From NCBI RefSeq assembly GCF_016599145.1, contig NZ_JAENKO010000028.1, forward strand, positions 1 to 56,488: a stretch of DNA of 56,488 nucleotides. Reading direction: 5' to 3'. The position numbers were made by a program, and so were the translations under genes. The DNA comes from Tomitella cavernea. GTDB lineage: Bacteria > Actinomycetota > Actinomycetes > Mycobacteriales > Mycobacteriaceae. Under the pieces are notes generated by a model. That model did no database searches. It had not been told where the DNA came from and saw nothing but the letters and a program-made list of their open reading frames with translations. Below are positions 1-8,700 of this stretch, one piece after another (the stretch's first letter is position 1; every line of letters starts with the position of its first letter).

Positions 1-28
1 GCGCCGCGGCCTCCGCCCCGCCGCTCAC
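1..28 (-). CDS. Start of the gene downstream of trpE (partial)
   Basis: A GTG at 28..26 overlaps the trpE stop codon as GTGA, the same coupled arrangement used at many junctions here. Only nine codons are inside the window, starting M-S-G-G-A-E-A-A-A. In related actinobacteria trpE is usually followed by a small Trp-associated membrane protein gene, but nothing in these few residues proves that. Confidence 0.3.
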
Positions 29-1617
29 CGGGCACCGCCCTCGGCCGCCGCGCCGCGCCCGCCCACACTGGTGATCGTCTCGGCCGCGGCGATCGCGCGC
101 AGCACGGCGGACGCCTTGTCACGCGTCTCGCGCTCCTCGCTCTCCGGAACCGAATCCGCCACCACTCCGGCGCCCGCCTGCACGTAGGCGGTGCCGTCCT
201 TCATCACCGCGGAACGGATCGCGATCGCGGTGTCGGCGTCACCCGCGAAGTCCAGGTAGCCGACGATCCCGCCGTACACTCCACGCCGCGAGGTTTCGAG
301 CTCCTCGATCAGCTCGAGGGCGCGCGGCTTGGGTGCGCCGGACAACGTGCCCGCCGGAAAGCACGCGGTGACGGCGTCGAGCGCCGACTTGTCGCCGCGC
401 AGCCGCCCGGACACCGTGGACACCAGGTGCATGACGTGGCTGTAGCGCTCGACATGCCGGTAGTCGCCCACCTTCACCGTCCCCGGCTCGCACACCTTCC
501 CCAGGTCGTTGCGCCCCAGGTCCACCAGCATGAGATGCTCGGAGTTCTCCTTCTCATCCGTGGACAGCTCCTTGGCCAGCAGCAGATCCTCCTCCTCGGT
601 GGCGCCGCGCCACCGTGTGCCGGCGATGGGGTGCGTCGTCGCCGTCCCGTCCGCCACCGTCACCAGCGCCTCCGGACTGGAACCGACGATCGTGAACGCG
701 CCATGCCCGCCGCCCGTGCCGCCGGGCACCGCCGGCACGTTGAGCAGGAACATGTACGGGCTCGGATTCGATGCCCGCAGGATGCGGTAGACGTCCAACG
801 GGTCGGCGTCCGTGTCCATCTCGAATCGCTGGGAGAGCACCACTTGGAAGGCCTCCCCGGCGCCGATGTCGTCGATCAGCCGGCGCACCCCGGCGTGGTA
901 CTCCTCGGCGGTCCGCTGGCGCCGGTACTCCGGCTCCGGCCGGTCGTACGCGGCCACCGTGGACGGCGCGGGCGCGGACAGTGCGCGCGTCATCGCGTCG
1001 AGGCGGGCCACGGCGTCGTCGTACGCCTCGTCGACGCGCTCGTCGCTGCCGTCCCAGTTGACCGCGTTGGCGATCAGGGTGATGGCGCCCTCGTGGTGAT
1101 CCACCGCGGCCACGTCGGCGGCCAGCAGCATCACCAGCTCCGGCAGCTCCAGGTCGTCCGCCGTGGAGTCGTCCAACCGCTCGATCCTGCGCACGATGTC
1201 ATAGCCGAGGTAGCCGACCATCCCGCCCGTGAGCGGCGGCATCCCGGGGATCCGTTCGGACTCGAGCAGGCGGAGGGTCTCGCGCAGCGCGTCGATCGGG
1301 TCGCCGCCGGACGGGGCGCCCGCCGGCACGTTGCCCTGCCAGGCGGCCTGCCCGTCGACGACGCTGAGCGCGGCCGGGCTGCCGGCGCCGATGAACGACC
1401 AGCGCGACCACGACCGTCCGTGTTCGGCGGACTCGAACAGGAACGTGCCCGGCCGGCCCGCCGCGAGTTTGCGGTAGGCCGACAGCGGTGTCTCCGAATC
1501 CGCCAGCACCTTGCGGGTCACCGGCACCACGCGGTGTTCCGCGGCCAGGGCACGGAACGTCGCGCGCGAGGTGGTCAGGTGCTGCGCGGTCGCACTCATC
1601 GCCTCCATGCCGCCCAT
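25..1617 (-). CDS. trpE: Anthranilate synthase component I
   Basis: Catalyses chorismate plus glutamine-derived ammonia to anthranilate, the first step of tryptophan synthesis, with a TrpG partner not in this window. The 530-residue product has the chorismate-binding fold: [33 protein letters not shown] and [18 protein letters not shown] in order, ending with [10 protein letters not shown]. The N-terminal [17 protein letters not shown] is the region where tryptophan feedback binding occurs in the family (LLES-type motif). Three in-frame ATGs (1617, 1608, 1599) are possible starts; a GGGAG lies just before the first and GGAGG before the third. It lies 16 nt after a tautomerase-like gene and may be cotranscribed with it. 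No tryptophan-rich leader peptide was seen. Confidence 0.96.
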   Translation of the reverse strand: MGGMEAMSATAQHLTTSRATFRALAAEHRVVPVTRKVLADSETPLSAYRKLAAGRPGTFLFESAEHGRSWSRWSFIGAGSPAALSVVDGQAAWQGNVPAGAPSGGDPIDALRETLRLLESERIPGMPPLTGGMVGYLGYDIVRRIERLDDSTADDLELPELVMLLAADVAAVDHHEGAITLIANAVNWDGSDERVDEAYDDAVARLDAMTRALSAPAPSTVAAYDRPEPEYRRQRTAEEYHAGVRRLIDDIGAGEAFQVVLSQRFEMDTDADPLDVYRILRASNPSPYMFLLNVPAVPGGTGGGHGAFTIVGSSPEALVTVADGTATTHPIAGTRWRGATEEEDLLLAKELSTDEKENSEHLMLVDLGRNDLGKVCEPGTVKVGDYRHVERYSHVMHLVSTVSGRLRGDKSALDAVTACFPAGTLSGAPKPRALELIEELETSRRGVYGGIVGYLDFAGDADTAIAIRSAVMKDGTAYVQAGAGVVADSVPESEERETRDKASAVLRAIAAAETITSVGGRGAAAEGGAR

Positions 1618-1633
1618 ACTCCCAGGGGCGCGG

Positions 1634-1819
1634 TCACCCCTGCGATAGCGGTACCCCGCCCACGCCCCAGGCCTCGCGCGGGATGTCGGTGACCGTCACC
1701 CACACCGCGCTCTCGGACTTGCCCGAGGCCTTCGCGTAGGCCCGGGTCACCTCGGCGATGACGGCGGCCTTCTGCTCGTCCGTGAGGCCCGGGGTCTGGG
1801 AGATCTGGATCAGCGGCAT
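1634..1819 (-). CDS. 4-oxalocrotonate tautomerase-family protein
   Basis: A 61-residue protein starting [12 protein letters not shown]; after Met removal Pro1 would be the catalytic base of the tautomerase superfamily, whose monomers are about 62 residues and form oligomers. The body ([20 protein letters not shown], then [19 protein letters not shown]) follows the usual beta-alpha-beta pattern. The substrate cannot be told. It sits just upstream of trpE in the same direction with a 16-nt gap, and downstream of a DUF1059 gene. Whether it has any link to tryptophan synthesis is unknown; shared transcription is only inferred from spacing. Confidence 0.85.
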   Translation of the reverse strand: MPLIQISQTPGLTDEQKAAVIAEVTRAYAKASGKSESAVWVTVTDIPREAWGVGGVPLSQG

Positions 1820-1859
1820 GGCAACGACGGTACCGCCGCCCCTGCCCGCACGCGCGGGG

Positions 1860-2099
1860 TCAGTCCTCCGGCAGGTCCGCGAAGGCCTGCTTCGTGTCGT
1901 TGTACCAGCCCATCGCCTTCTTGGGATGGATCCAGCGCCACTTCATGTCCTTCCGCGCCTGCTCGTGCGCGCTGTCCCCCGCCGCCACCGCCTCTTTGAT
2001 GTGCCGGTCCTGCGCGTTGATCACATCGTCGGCCGTGGCGCCGTGGTGCTGCAGGTCGCAGGGTCCGCCGAGCTGGCTGCAGGTCATCGTTTTCGTCAT
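1860..2099 (-). CDS. DUF1059-type small protein
   Basis: A 79-residue cytoplasmic protein starting MTKTMTCSQLGGPCD. The family signature MTC-QLGG-CD and the following H and ADDVI residues match DUF1059 proteins, small proteins of unknown function common in actinobacteria and archaea. Two cysteines eight residues apart (C7, C14) could bind a metal, but this is not established. The C-terminal half (HIKEA...KDMKWRWIHPKKAMGWYNDTK) is unusual and tryptophan-rich. A GAGGAC-type purine stretch precedes the ATG. It lies 40 nt upstream of the tautomerase gene in the same direction. Confidence 0.75.
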   Translation of the reverse strand: MTKTMTCSQLGGPCDLQHHGATADDVINAQDRHIKEAVAAGDSAHEQARKDMKWRWIHPKKAMGWYNDTKQAFADLPED

Positions 2100-2226
2100 C
2101 GGTCCTCGTCCTCTCGTGTGCGCGGTGCGGCAGCTGCCGCATCCGTTCGAGCGGTGCGCTCACCACGGTGACGGATCGGGCGCGGAAAGTGTGACCGCCA
2201 CCCGGGAGCCCCGGAAGTCACCGCGG

Positions 2227-3186
2227 CTACGGCCCCGCCGTCCGGTCCGTCCCGCCCTTCCGCGATCGAGTGCGCCGCACGCCACCCGCACGCCGCGTCA
2301 GCCCGCCGAGCACCGAAGCCTCCGCCCGGAACTCGATGCCCAGCACCCTGCCGCGCACGATCGTGAAATCGAATGCCACGCGCGGGCGCCCCCGCAGGAA
2401 CCAGGCCGCGCCCGGGCGCCCCTCCACGAACACCGGGAGGGCCGACTTCGCCGCGCCGTCGAACATGGCGGCGACCGCCTCGCGCCCGTCCAGGCGTGCA
2501 GGCGTCCCCGTCGCGACGGCGTCCGCGTCGGCGGTCACCGTCGCGTCCGGCGCCAGCAGCGCGAGCAGCCGCGCGAACTCGCCCTCGCGGGCGGCCGCGA
2601 GGAAGGCGTCCACGATCTCCCAGTCCGTCGGCGTGACGGCGGATTCCGGCGCCACCGCCCCCGGGCAGGTGGCCTGCCCCAGCCGCGACCTGGCCCGCGA
2701 GGCACGTTTGCGGGCCGTGGCCGGGGTGCAGTCGAGGATCCGCCCGATCGCCGGGAAATCGAAGCCGAAGCTGTCATGCAGCACGAACGCCACCCGCTCG
2801 GCAGGCGTGAGCGCGCCGAGCACCACACGGAGCGCCGCGCCGACATCGTCGGCCGACACGGCCGCGTGCGCGGGGTCGCCGTCCTCCAAACGGAGACGCC
2901 CCTCGCAGTCCACGGGCCGCCCGTCCTCACCGACGTCGGCCTGCGGAGCAGCCCGCCGCGCCCGCAGAACGTCGAGGCACAGCCGGGTGGTCACCGTGGT
3001 CAGCCAACCCGGAAGGTTTCCGATGGCCGCGGCATCCGCGCCGTGCAGCCGGATCCAGGCCTGCTGGACGACGTCGTCGGCCTCAGCCTCGTCGTCGAGG
3101 ATGCGTGCCGCGATGCGCCGGAGCCGCGGCCGCTCGCCCTCGAATGTCCGGGTGACCTCGGCCGGCCCCTCCCCTGAGACTGTCAT
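2227..3186 (-). CDS. ECF41-like RNA polymerase sigma factor with SnoaL-like tail (SigJ type)
   Basis: A 319-residue sigma factor. Region 2 lies near residues 12-75 (RRIAARILDDEAEADDVVQQ, then WLTTVTTRLCLDVLRARR) and region 4 near 115-170 (LTPAERVAFVLHDSFGFDF, then CTPATARKRASRARSRLG). A C-terminal NTF2/SnoaL-like domain follows at about 185-305. This layout is the SigJ/ECF41 class, in which the tail modulates activity in place of an anti-sigma factor. The ATG at 3186 has a GGAGGAG site 5 nt upstream, which settles the start. It follows the isocitrate-lyase-like gene by 20 nt and ends a cassette headed by a carboxymuconolactone decarboxylase gene, the typical genomic partner of ECF41 factors. 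The target promoter was not identified. Confidence 0.9.
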   Translation of the reverse strand: MTVSGEGPAEVTRTFEGERPRLRRIAARILDDEAEADDVVQQAWIRLHGADAAAIGNLPGWLTTVTTRLCLDVLRARRAAPQADVGEDGRPVDCEGRLRLEDGDPAHAAVSADDVGAALRVVLGALTPAERVAFVLHDSFGFDFPAIGRILDCTPATARKRASRARSRLGQATCPGAVAPESAVTPTDWEIVDAFLAAAREGEFARLLALLAPDATVTADADAVATGTPARLDGREAVAAMFDGAAKSALPVFVEGRPGAAWFLRGRPRVAFDFTIVRGRVLGIEFRAEASVLGGLTRRAGGVRRTRSRKGGTDRTAGP

Positions 3187-3206
3187 CCGGCTCCTCCGTG
3201 TCACGG

Positions 3207-4028
3207 TCACCCGGCGCTGCGCGCCTCGGCGAGGCGCCGCGCGCCGGCGGCCGCCTGATCGAAACAGCCCAGTTCGGCGCCGTCGAGTAGCTGCCGGGCG
3301 ATCCCGGCGGCCGCCTCGTAGGCGGCGAACATCAACGCACCGCCCACCGAGACGCGCGCCGCCCCCGACGCCGCCAACGCCGGCACGGAGTGCAGGCCGG
3401 GCCTGGCGAGGACGTTCACAGGCCGGTCGACGGACGAGACGACGGTACGGACGTCGCGCAGATCGGTGAGCCCGGGGGCGTAGAGGACGTCGGCGCCGGC
3501 TTCCTGGAACGCCTGCAGACGGGCGATCGTGCCCGCCAGATCCGGGTTGCCGTGCAGGAAGTTCTCGGCGCGCGCGGTGAGCACGAGCCCGGCCCCCCGG
3601 TGGGCGGCTTCCGCCGCGGCCGTGACCCTGTCGACCGCGGCCTCGAGCGGGTGGATCGGGTCGTCGGGGCGCCCGGTGAAATCCTCGACCGAACAACCCG
3701 CCAGGCCGGACTCCACGGCCGCCTCCACCGTGCGGGCCACCTCCGCCGGGGTGTCGCCGAAACCGTTCTCCAGGTCGGCCGTCACCGGGATGTCGACGCA
3801 GGCGACGAGAGCGGCCGCATACGCGAGCGACGCGTCGCGCCCGGGCTCGCCGTCGCCGCGGCCCGCCGCGGCTGCGAAGCCGCTGCTGGTGGTGGCGAGA
3901 GCCCGGAACCCTTGCGCACGCAGCATCTGCGCGGAACCGACGTCCCACGGGTTGGGCACCACCAGCGGATCACCCGGAACGTGCATCGCGAGGAACGCCG
4001 CCCGGCGCCCCGGCGCCCGGCCGGTCAC
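3207..4028 (-). CDS. Isocitrate lyase / PEP mutase superfamily protein
   Basis: A 273-residue TIM-barrel protein of the isocitrate lyase/phosphoenolpyruvate mutase superfamily. Seen motifs: VVPNPWDVGSAQMLRAQGF at the start of the barrel, PVTADLENGFGDTP with Mg-binding acidic residues, SVEDFTG, LTARAENFL, and VNVLARPGLHSVPALAASGA. The usual lyase catalytic KKCGH motif is absent, so it is more like the small oxaloacetate decarboxylase/methylisocitrate-lyase-like branch. The exact C-C lyase substrate is unknown. The GTG start at 4028 overlaps the upstream stop as GTGA, implying translational coupling with the carboxymuconolactone decarboxylase gene. Confidence 0.85.
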   Translation of the reverse strand: MTGRAPGRRAAFLAMHVPGDPLVVPNPWDVGSAQMLRAQGFRALATTSSGFAAAAGRGDGEPGRDASLAYAAALVACVDIPVTADLENGFGDTPAEVARTVEAAVESGLAGCSVEDFTGRPDDPIHPLEAAVDRVTAAAEAAHRGAGLVLTARAENFLHGNPDLAGTIARLQAFQEAGADVLYAPGLTDLRDVRTVVSSVDRPVNVLARPGLHSVPALAASGAARVSVGGALMFAAYEAAAGIARQLLDGAELGCFDQAAAGARRLAEARSAG

Positions 4029-4492
4029 CCCGCCACCGTCGGCTGCGTGGGCAGGTCCGCGCGCACGGCCACGTTCATCCGATTCCAGACGTTGATGGTG
4101 GCGATGGTCATCAGCAACTCCAGGGTCTCCTGCTCCGTGAACACGGCCCGCACCTGCGCCCAGACCTCATCGGACACCCCCTGCCTGCTGATGAGTGTGA
4201 CCTGCTCGGTCAATGCCAATGCCGCGCGCTCACGGTCGTCGAAGAGCGCCGGCGCCTCCCGCCAGGCCGCGATCAGGTCGATCTGCCGCTGCGGCGCACC
4301 GGCATCGCGCGCCTCGGCCACGTGCATGTCCAGGCACCACGCGCAGTGGTTGATCTGCGAGGCACGGATATCGACGATCGCCCGAAGAAGCGCGTCCACG
4401 ACGCCCTCGTTCACATACTTCTGCAGCCCCAGGACCGCCTTGTACGCGCCCCCGTCGACCTCGCTGATCGCCATCCGCTGCGTAGCCGGCAT
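4025..4492 (-). CDS. Carboxymuconolactone decarboxylase / AhpD-like protein
   Basis: A 155-residue all-helical AhpD-fold protein. The CxxC-H motif is NHCAWCLDMHVAEARDAG, the redox-active pair used for peroxidase-type chemistry in AhpD relatives. The open frame extends upstream to an ATG at 4579, but the family begins near AISEVD. GAGGAG stands 9 nt before the ATG at 4492, so I use that start; the extra upstream stretch is low-complexity. It is the first gene of the ECF41-like cassette, and this association (CMD gene plus ECF41 factor) is well known, the CMD gene often being the sigma target. A TAGCAT hexamer on the minus strand near 4640 could be a housekeeping -10. Confidence 0.87.
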   Translation of the reverse strand: MPATQRMAISEVDGGAYKAVLGLQKYVNEGVVDALLRAIVDIRASQINHCAWCLDMHVAEARDAGAPQRQIDLIAAWREAPALFDDRERAALALTEQVTLISRQGVSDEVWAQVRAVFTEQETLELLMTIATINVWNRMNVAVRADLPTQPTVAG

Positions 4493-4740
4493 CCCCGTCA
4501 ACTCCTCGCTGAACTCTCCACCGTCGAACCTGCTGCCCACCCCTGCTGACCAACCCTGCTGTCCAATCCCGCTGTCCATCCCCGCCGGCCACCCCCGCCG
4601 GCCCGGCCGGAACCTCTGTGGCCCCCGCCACCGGGATCGATGCTACGCCGCCGGAAAGCCCCGGCGGCTAGCCTGGACTCAGCGGGTGCGATCCGGCATC
4701 CCGGCACACCGGCGCGGACGATCGGCGGGACAGGCAGGCC

Positions 4741-5436
4741 ATGGCAGGCGGGCACCGACACGGAGACCCCGGCAGTGCGCACCGGGCGATGAGGGGCGGC
4801 GTGGACCGGGACCCCCGGGTAGCTCCGGATGCCCGCGCCGCCATGGTCGCCAGGCTGCGCCGGAACGGGCTCACCGATCCCCGGGTGCTCGAGGCCATGC
4901 GCGCCGTCCCGCGCGAGCGGTTCATCCCGGAGAAGTACGCCGACATGGCCTACGCCGACCGCCCCGTCCCCATCGGCTCCGGACAGACCATCTCCGCGCC
5001 GGACATCGTCGCCCTCACCGCGACCGCGCTGGCCTTGACCGGGCGCGAGTCGGTGCTCGAGGTGGGCGGCGGTTCCGGATACGCAGCGGCGGTGCTGGCA
5101 CAGTGCGCATCTCGGGTGATCACCATCGAACGGCGCGCGCACCTGGCAGAGCGCGCGCGGGCCGTGCTCGGCGACCTCGGTTACGACAACGTCGAGGTCC
5201 GGCACGCCGACGGCATGGCGGGCGCACCCGACGCCGCCCCCTTCGGCGCCATCGCCGTTGCGGCGATGGCCGACGACGTCCCCGCACCCCTGTTCGCACA
5301 GCTGACGCCGCACGGGGTGCTCGTGTGCCCCGTGGGCCGCCGGGACGCCGGCGAGCTGGTGCGCTTTGCCGACGGTCGGCGCCGTCGCCTGAGCTCGGTG
5401 CGATTCGTGCCGCTGGTGGGCGGCACAGATCGGTGA
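4741..5436 (+). CDS. pcm: Protein-L-isoaspartate O-methyltransferase-like protein
   Basis: A 231-residue SAM-dependent methyltransferase of the PCMT family, which repairs isoaspartyl residues in aged proteins. Seen: DPRVLEAMRAVPRERFIPEK and RPVPIGSGQTISAPDIVA (the substrate-side motif), then the SAM-binding VLEVGGGSGYAAAVLAQ and VEVRHADGM. The first 28 or so residues are not typical; starts at 4789 (MRGG) or 4843 (MVARLRR) would fit the family length better. A TAGCCT hexamer at 4669-4674 may be its -10 element. It diverges from the ECF41 cassette and converges on hisI with 36 nt between stops. Confidence 0.85.
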   Translation: MAGGHRHGDPGSAHRAMRGGVDRDPRVAPDARAAMVARLRRNGLTDPRVLEAMRAVPRERFIPEKYADMAYADRPVPIGSGQTISAPDIVALTATALALTGRESVLEVGGGSGYAAAVLAQCASRVITIERRAHLAERARAVLGDLGYDNVEVRHADGMAGAPDAAPFGAIAVAAMADDVPAPLFAQLTPHGVLVCPVGRRDAGELVRFADGRRRRLSSVRFVPLVGGTDR

Positions 5437-5472
5437 GCGATCACCCCGGCGCAGGAGCGCAGCGAGGCCGGA

Positions 5473-5856
5473 CTACGCGTCGGGCAGGAGAAGGTCGGCG
5501 TCGAAGCAGGTGTGATCGCCCGTGTGGCAGGCGCCGCCGGTCTGGTCGACGGTCATCAGGAGCGTGTCGCCGTCGCAGTCCAAGCGCACCTCGTGCACGT
5601 GCTGGGTATGCCCGGACGTCTCGCCCTTGACCCAATACTCCTGCCGCGACCGTGACCAGTAGGTGGCCTTGCGGGTGGCCAGCGTGCGCGCGAGCGCCTC
5701 GTCGTCCATCCACGCGACCATCAGCACGTCACCCGTGGAGTGTTCCTGCACCACCACGCACACCAGCCCGTCGTCGGTGCGCTTGAGCCGGGCGGCCACC
5801 TTCGGATCGAGGGCGGACTCCAAGGGGTCGCGCGCCGCTTCGTCGGAGTCGCTCAC
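5473..5856 (-). CDS. hisI: Phosphoribosyl-AMP cyclohydrolase
   Basis: Third step of histidine synthesis: opens the purine ring of phosphoribosyl-AMP. The 127-residue product has [19 protein letters not shown], the Mg-binding DCDGDTLL, and the zinc-binding [12 protein letters not shown]. The family length is about 110-130 residues. The GTG start at 5856 overlaps the hisF stop as GTGA, so it is translationally coupled as the last gene of the his run. No hisE domain is fused; the PR-ATP pyrophosphatase must be encoded elsewhere, as is usual in actinobacteria. Confidence 0.96.
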   Translation of the reverse strand: MSDSDEAARDPLESALDPKVAARLKRTDDGLVCVVVQEHSTGDVLMVAWMDDEALARTLATRKATYWSRSRQEYWVKGETSGHTQHVHEVRLDCDGDTLLMTVDQTGGACHTGDHTCFDADLLLPDA

Positions 5857-6626
5857 CGGACCACCAGCCCTTCCGCCGCCATCGCGGACTTCACCTCGGC
5901 TATCGACACCTCGCCGAAGTGGAAGATGCTCGCGGCCAGCACGGCGTCCGCCCCGGCGCGCACCGCGGGCGCGCAGTGCGCCGCTTTTCCGGCCCCGCCG
6001 GAGGCGATCACCGGCACGTGCACCACCGCGCGTACCGCCTCGATGAGCGGCAGGTCGAAGCCGTTCTTGGTGCCGTCGCCGTCCATCGAGTTGAGCAGGA
6101 TCTCCCCCACGCCCAGTTCGGCGCCGCGCCGTGCCCACTCGATGGCGTCGACCCCGGCGCTGCGGCTGCCGCCGTGGGTGGTGACCTCCCAGCCCGATGC
6201 TGTGGGTGCGCCGCCCTCCGGAACGCGCCGGGCGTCCACCGAGAGCACCACGCACTGCGAGCCGAACCGTCTGCTGAGTTCCCGGAGCAGCTCCGGCCGC
6301 GCGATCGCCGCGGTATTGACACTCACCTTGTCCGCGCCGGCGCGCAGCAGCTGGTCGGCGTCGTCCACCGAGCGCACTCCGCCGCCCACCGTGAGCGGGA
6401 TGAACACCTGCTCGGCGGTGCGCGTCACCACGTCGAGCATCGTGCCGCGTCCCGACTTGGACGCCGTGACGTCGAGGAACGTCAGTTCGTCGGCCCCCGC
6501 CGCGTCGTATGCCGCGGCCAGTTCCACCGGATCGCCCGCATCGCGCAGGCCCTCGAAGTTCACGCCCTTGACCACCCGGCCGGCGTCGACATCCAGGCAC
6601 GGGATCACTCGGACCGCCAGCGTCAC
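5853..6626 (-). CDS. hisF: Imidazole glycerol phosphate synthase cyclase subunit
   Basis: With HisH forms the glutamine amidotransferase that makes imidazole glycerol phosphate and AICAR. The 257-residue beta/alpha barrel begins [20 protein letters not shown], with catalytic Asp in CLDVD and in [15 protein letters not shown], and phosphate loops at LTVGGGVRS and [12 protein letters not shown] start at 6626 with GGAG six bases upstream. It is 23 nt downstream of impA and overlaps hisI by 4 nt. Confidence 0.97.
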   Translation of the reverse strand: MTLAVRVIPCLDVDAGRVVKGVNFEGLRDAGDPVELAAAYDAAGADELTFLDVTASKSGRGTMLDVVTRTAEQVFIPLTVGGGVRSVDDADQLLRAGADKVSVNTAAIARPELLRELSRRFGSQCVVLSVDARRVPEGGAPTASGWEVTTHGGSRSAGVDAIEWARRGAELGVGEILLNSMDGDGTKNGFDLPLIEAVRAVVHVPVIASGGAGKAAHCAPAVRAGADAVLAASIFHFGEVSIAEVKSAMAAEGLVVR

Positions 6627-6649
6627 TTGCAGCTCCGTTCGTACTCGTC

Positions 6650-7519
6650 CTACGGGAAAACCTCGCCGGGCTCCGGGAGGAAGTCCTCCGGATCACCCAG
6701 GTCCAGAAACACCTGCAGCATCTCCTGCTGCGCACCCGGCGCGCCCACCACCACCGAGGGCGAGTTGATGTCCCACGCGCGTCCAGCCAGGTCCGTCACC
6801 ACCCCGCCGGCCGCACGCACCAGCGCCACACCGGCGGCGTTGTCCCAGGGGTGGTCGCCGAAGCCCACCGCGGCGTCGAGCACCCCGGCCGCCGTGAACG
6901 CCAGATCCGCGCCGGTGCTGCCGTGCATGCGCATCCGCGACACGCGGCGGCTCAACTCGCCGAGCGCGGCGATCCGGTAGCGCCCAGGATACCGGCCACG
7001 GCCCTCGATGTTCAGCGCGCCCAGCGCGATCACCGAATCCGCGAGCCCGCGCGGCCCCAGCGGCGGCAACGGTGCTCCGTTGCAGATCACCGGGCCGTCC
7101 ACGGTGGCCGCGATCCGCTGGCCCACCAGTGGAAGCCACGTCAGCCCCAGCACGGGCACGCCCTCGTGGATCAGCGAGAGCAACACGCCCGCCATGGGCA
7201 GCCCCACGGAATAGTTGTACGTGCCATCCACCGGGTCGAGCACCCAGACGGTGCCGGTGTCCAGTCGCGGCCCGCCGAACTCCTCGCCGTGCACGGGGAT
7301 CCCGGTGCGCTCGAGGAGGCTGTCGCCGAGGCGCCGCTCCAGCTCGAGGTCCACCTGGGTGGCGAAGTCGTGGCCGCCCTTGTCGATCTTGCCGGGTGCG
7401 CCGACGTTGCTGCGGAAATGTTCGACAACGCCGTCGAGCAGCCCCGACGCCACGGCGAGCAGGCGCCGGGGGTCGTCGGGCAGCCCCGAGGGGACCCGCG
7501 GAGACTCGTTCACCGTCAT
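6650..7519 (-). CDS. impA: Inositol monophosphatase family protein in the his run
   Basis: A 289-residue Mg-dependent sugar-phosphate phosphatase. The metal-binding motifs are [21 protein letters not shown] and [13 protein letters not shown], in family order. Mycobacteria carry a homologue, impA, at the same place between hisA and hisF. It may supply inositol for phosphatidylinositol and mycothiol, or act as a histidinol-phosphate phosphatase, since hisN-type enzymes of this superfamily complete histidine synthesis in actinobacteria. The sequence alone does not separate these roles. The ATG is 22 nt after the hisA stop. Confidence 0.9.
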   Translation of the reverse strand: MTVNESPRVPSGLPDDPRRLLAVASGLLDGVVEHFRSNVGAPGKIDKGGHDFATQVDLELERRLGDSLLERTGIPVHGEEFGGPRLDTGTVWVLDPVDGTYNYSVGLPMAGVLLSLIHEGVPVLGLTWLPLVGQRIAATVDGPVICNGAPLPPLGPRGLADSVIALGALNIEGRGRYPGRYRIAALGELSRRVSRMRMHGSTGADLAFTAAGVLDAAVGFGDHPWDNAAGVALVRAAGGVVTDLAGRAWDINSPSVVVGAPGAQQEMLQVFLDLGDPEDFLPEPGEVFP

Positions 7520-7541
7520 CGTCGGGTCCGTGCGAGCGAGG

Positions 7542-8276
7542 TCAGTCCGCTACCGCAGCCAGCGCCTGGGGCAGGGTGAACCGGCCCGCGTAGAGGGCCT
7601 TTCCCACGATGGCGCCCTCGACGCCTTGCCCCGTCAGCTCGGCGATGGCGCGCAGGTCGTCCAACGCGGACACTCCGCCCGAGGCGATCACCGGCGCCCG
7701 CGTCTCGGCGCACACCGCCGCGAGCAGCTCCAGGTTGGGGCCCTGCAGTGTGCCGTCCTTGCTCACGTCCGTGACCACGTAGCGCGAGCAGCCCTCGCGG
7801 TCGAGGCGCGCCAGCACCTCCCAGAGGTCTCCGCCGTCGCTCACCCAGCCGCGGCCGCGCAGCCGCCACTCGCCGTCGACCCGCTTGACGTCCAGGCCAA
7901 CAGCGACGCGGTCGCCGTAGTCCGCGATGGCCTTGGCGCACCACTCGGGGTTTTCGATCGCCGCCGTGCCCAGGTTCACCCGCGCACAGCCCGTGGCGAT
8001 CGCGGCGTCAAGCGAATCCTGGTCGCGGATACCGCCGGAGAGCTCCACTTTGACGTCGAGCTCACCCACCACCTGCACCAGCAGCGCGCGGTTGGAGCCG
8101 CGGCCGAACGCCGCGTCGAGATCCACCAGATGCACCCACTCGGCACCGTCCGACTGCCACTGGAGGGCGGCGTCACGGGGCGCGCCGTAGGAGGTCTCAC
8201 TACCGGCCTCCCCTTGAACAAGGCGCACGGCTTGACCATTGGCGACATCGACTGCAGGCAGCAGAACAAGACTCAC
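7542..8276 (-). CDS. priA: Phosphoribosyl isomerase (HisA, probably bifunctional PriA)
   Basis: Isomerises ProFAR to PRFAR in histidine synthesis; in actinobacteria the single enzyme PriA also does the TrpF reaction. The 244-residue barrel starts [20 protein letters not shown] and carries [45 protein letters not shown] and VIASGGVSA. The two catalytic aspartates ([13 protein letters not shown]) are present. The open frame runs further upstream, but the family start and a TAGGCT-N7-GTG arrangement place the start at GTG 8276. That arrangement suggests its own leaderless promoter in addition to his-run readthrough. Confidence 0.95.
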   Translation of the reverse strand: MSLVLLPAVDVANGQAVRLVQGEAGSETSYGAPRDAALQWQSDGAEWVHLVDLDAAFGRGSNRALLVQVVGELDVKVELSGGIRDQDSLDAAIATGCARVNLGTAAIENPEWCAKAIADYGDRVAVGLDVKRVDGEWRLRGRGWVSDGGDLWEVLARLDREGCSRYVVTDVSKDGTLQGPNLELLAAVCAETRAPVIASGGVSALDDLRAIAELTGQGVEGAIVGKALYAGRFTLPQALAAVAD

Positions 8277-8283
8277 GGCGATG

Positions 8284-8289
8284 AGCCTA
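8284..8289 (-). promoter_or_regulatory. Candidate leaderless promoter -10 (TAGGCT) of priA
   Basis: On the minus strand TAGGCT is followed by exactly 7 nt and then the GTG of priA, so transcription would begin at or next to the start codon. The first three bases of the hexamer are the TAG stop codon of the preceding small membrane-protein gene. No good -35 element is seen. Confidence 0.5.
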
Positions 8290-8637
8290 GCCAGTGCGCG
8301 GCGGCCGCCCCCGGCCGGGTTCAGCATGCCCGTCGTCAGGCCCCCGGCAGTCGGAGCCGGCGCCATCAGACCCCCCGCCGGCGCCCGGCCGCAGGAACCG
8401 CCCGGTGAGGCGCCGGGAGATCTGCGCGAGCACCGCCACCGCCAGCACGACCGCCGCGGCGACGATCACCAGCCCCCACACAGGAGCCGGCTTGACCACG
8501 ACGATGAGCACAGTCGCCCCCGCGAAAACCACCGCCACCGCGGCGACGCTCAGCAGTGCGAGCCGCACGAAATACCCGACGAACTGCGGGTCCATCCCCT
8601 GCCGGTGCTGTTGACGCCGCCCGTCTGCCCCGTTCAC
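8287..8637 (-). CDS. Small two-TM membrane protein in the his run
   Basis: A 116-residue open frame with GTG start (8637); an ATG at 8595 ([15 protein letters not shown]) is equally plausible. Two hydrophobic segments are clear: [20 protein letters not shown] and [21 protein letters not shown] basic RRLTGRFLR follows, then a glycine/proline-rich tail. No family was recognised. It lies between hisH and priA in the same direction, so it is probably cotranscribed with the his genes. Its TAG stop lies within a candidate -10 element for priA. A role in histidine synthesis is not implied by the sequence. Confidence 0.6.
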   Translation of the reverse strand: MNGADGRRQQHRQGMDPQFVGYFVRLALLSVAAVAVVFAGATVLIVVVKPAPVWGLVIVAAAVVLAVAVLAQISRRLTGRFLRPGAGGGSDGAGSDCRGPDDGHAEPGRGRPPRTG

Positions 8638-8700
8638 GCCCTCGAGCCTGCCATACGGAGCTCCCGCACACGGGAAGCTGCTCCGGCCTGGACGCAGCCG

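Noticed and set aside
2227-3948. 573-codon frame covering the sigma gene and its neighbour
   Set aside because: The upstream part is the isocitrate-lyase-like gene in the wrong frame; SD and family start fix the ATG at 3186.
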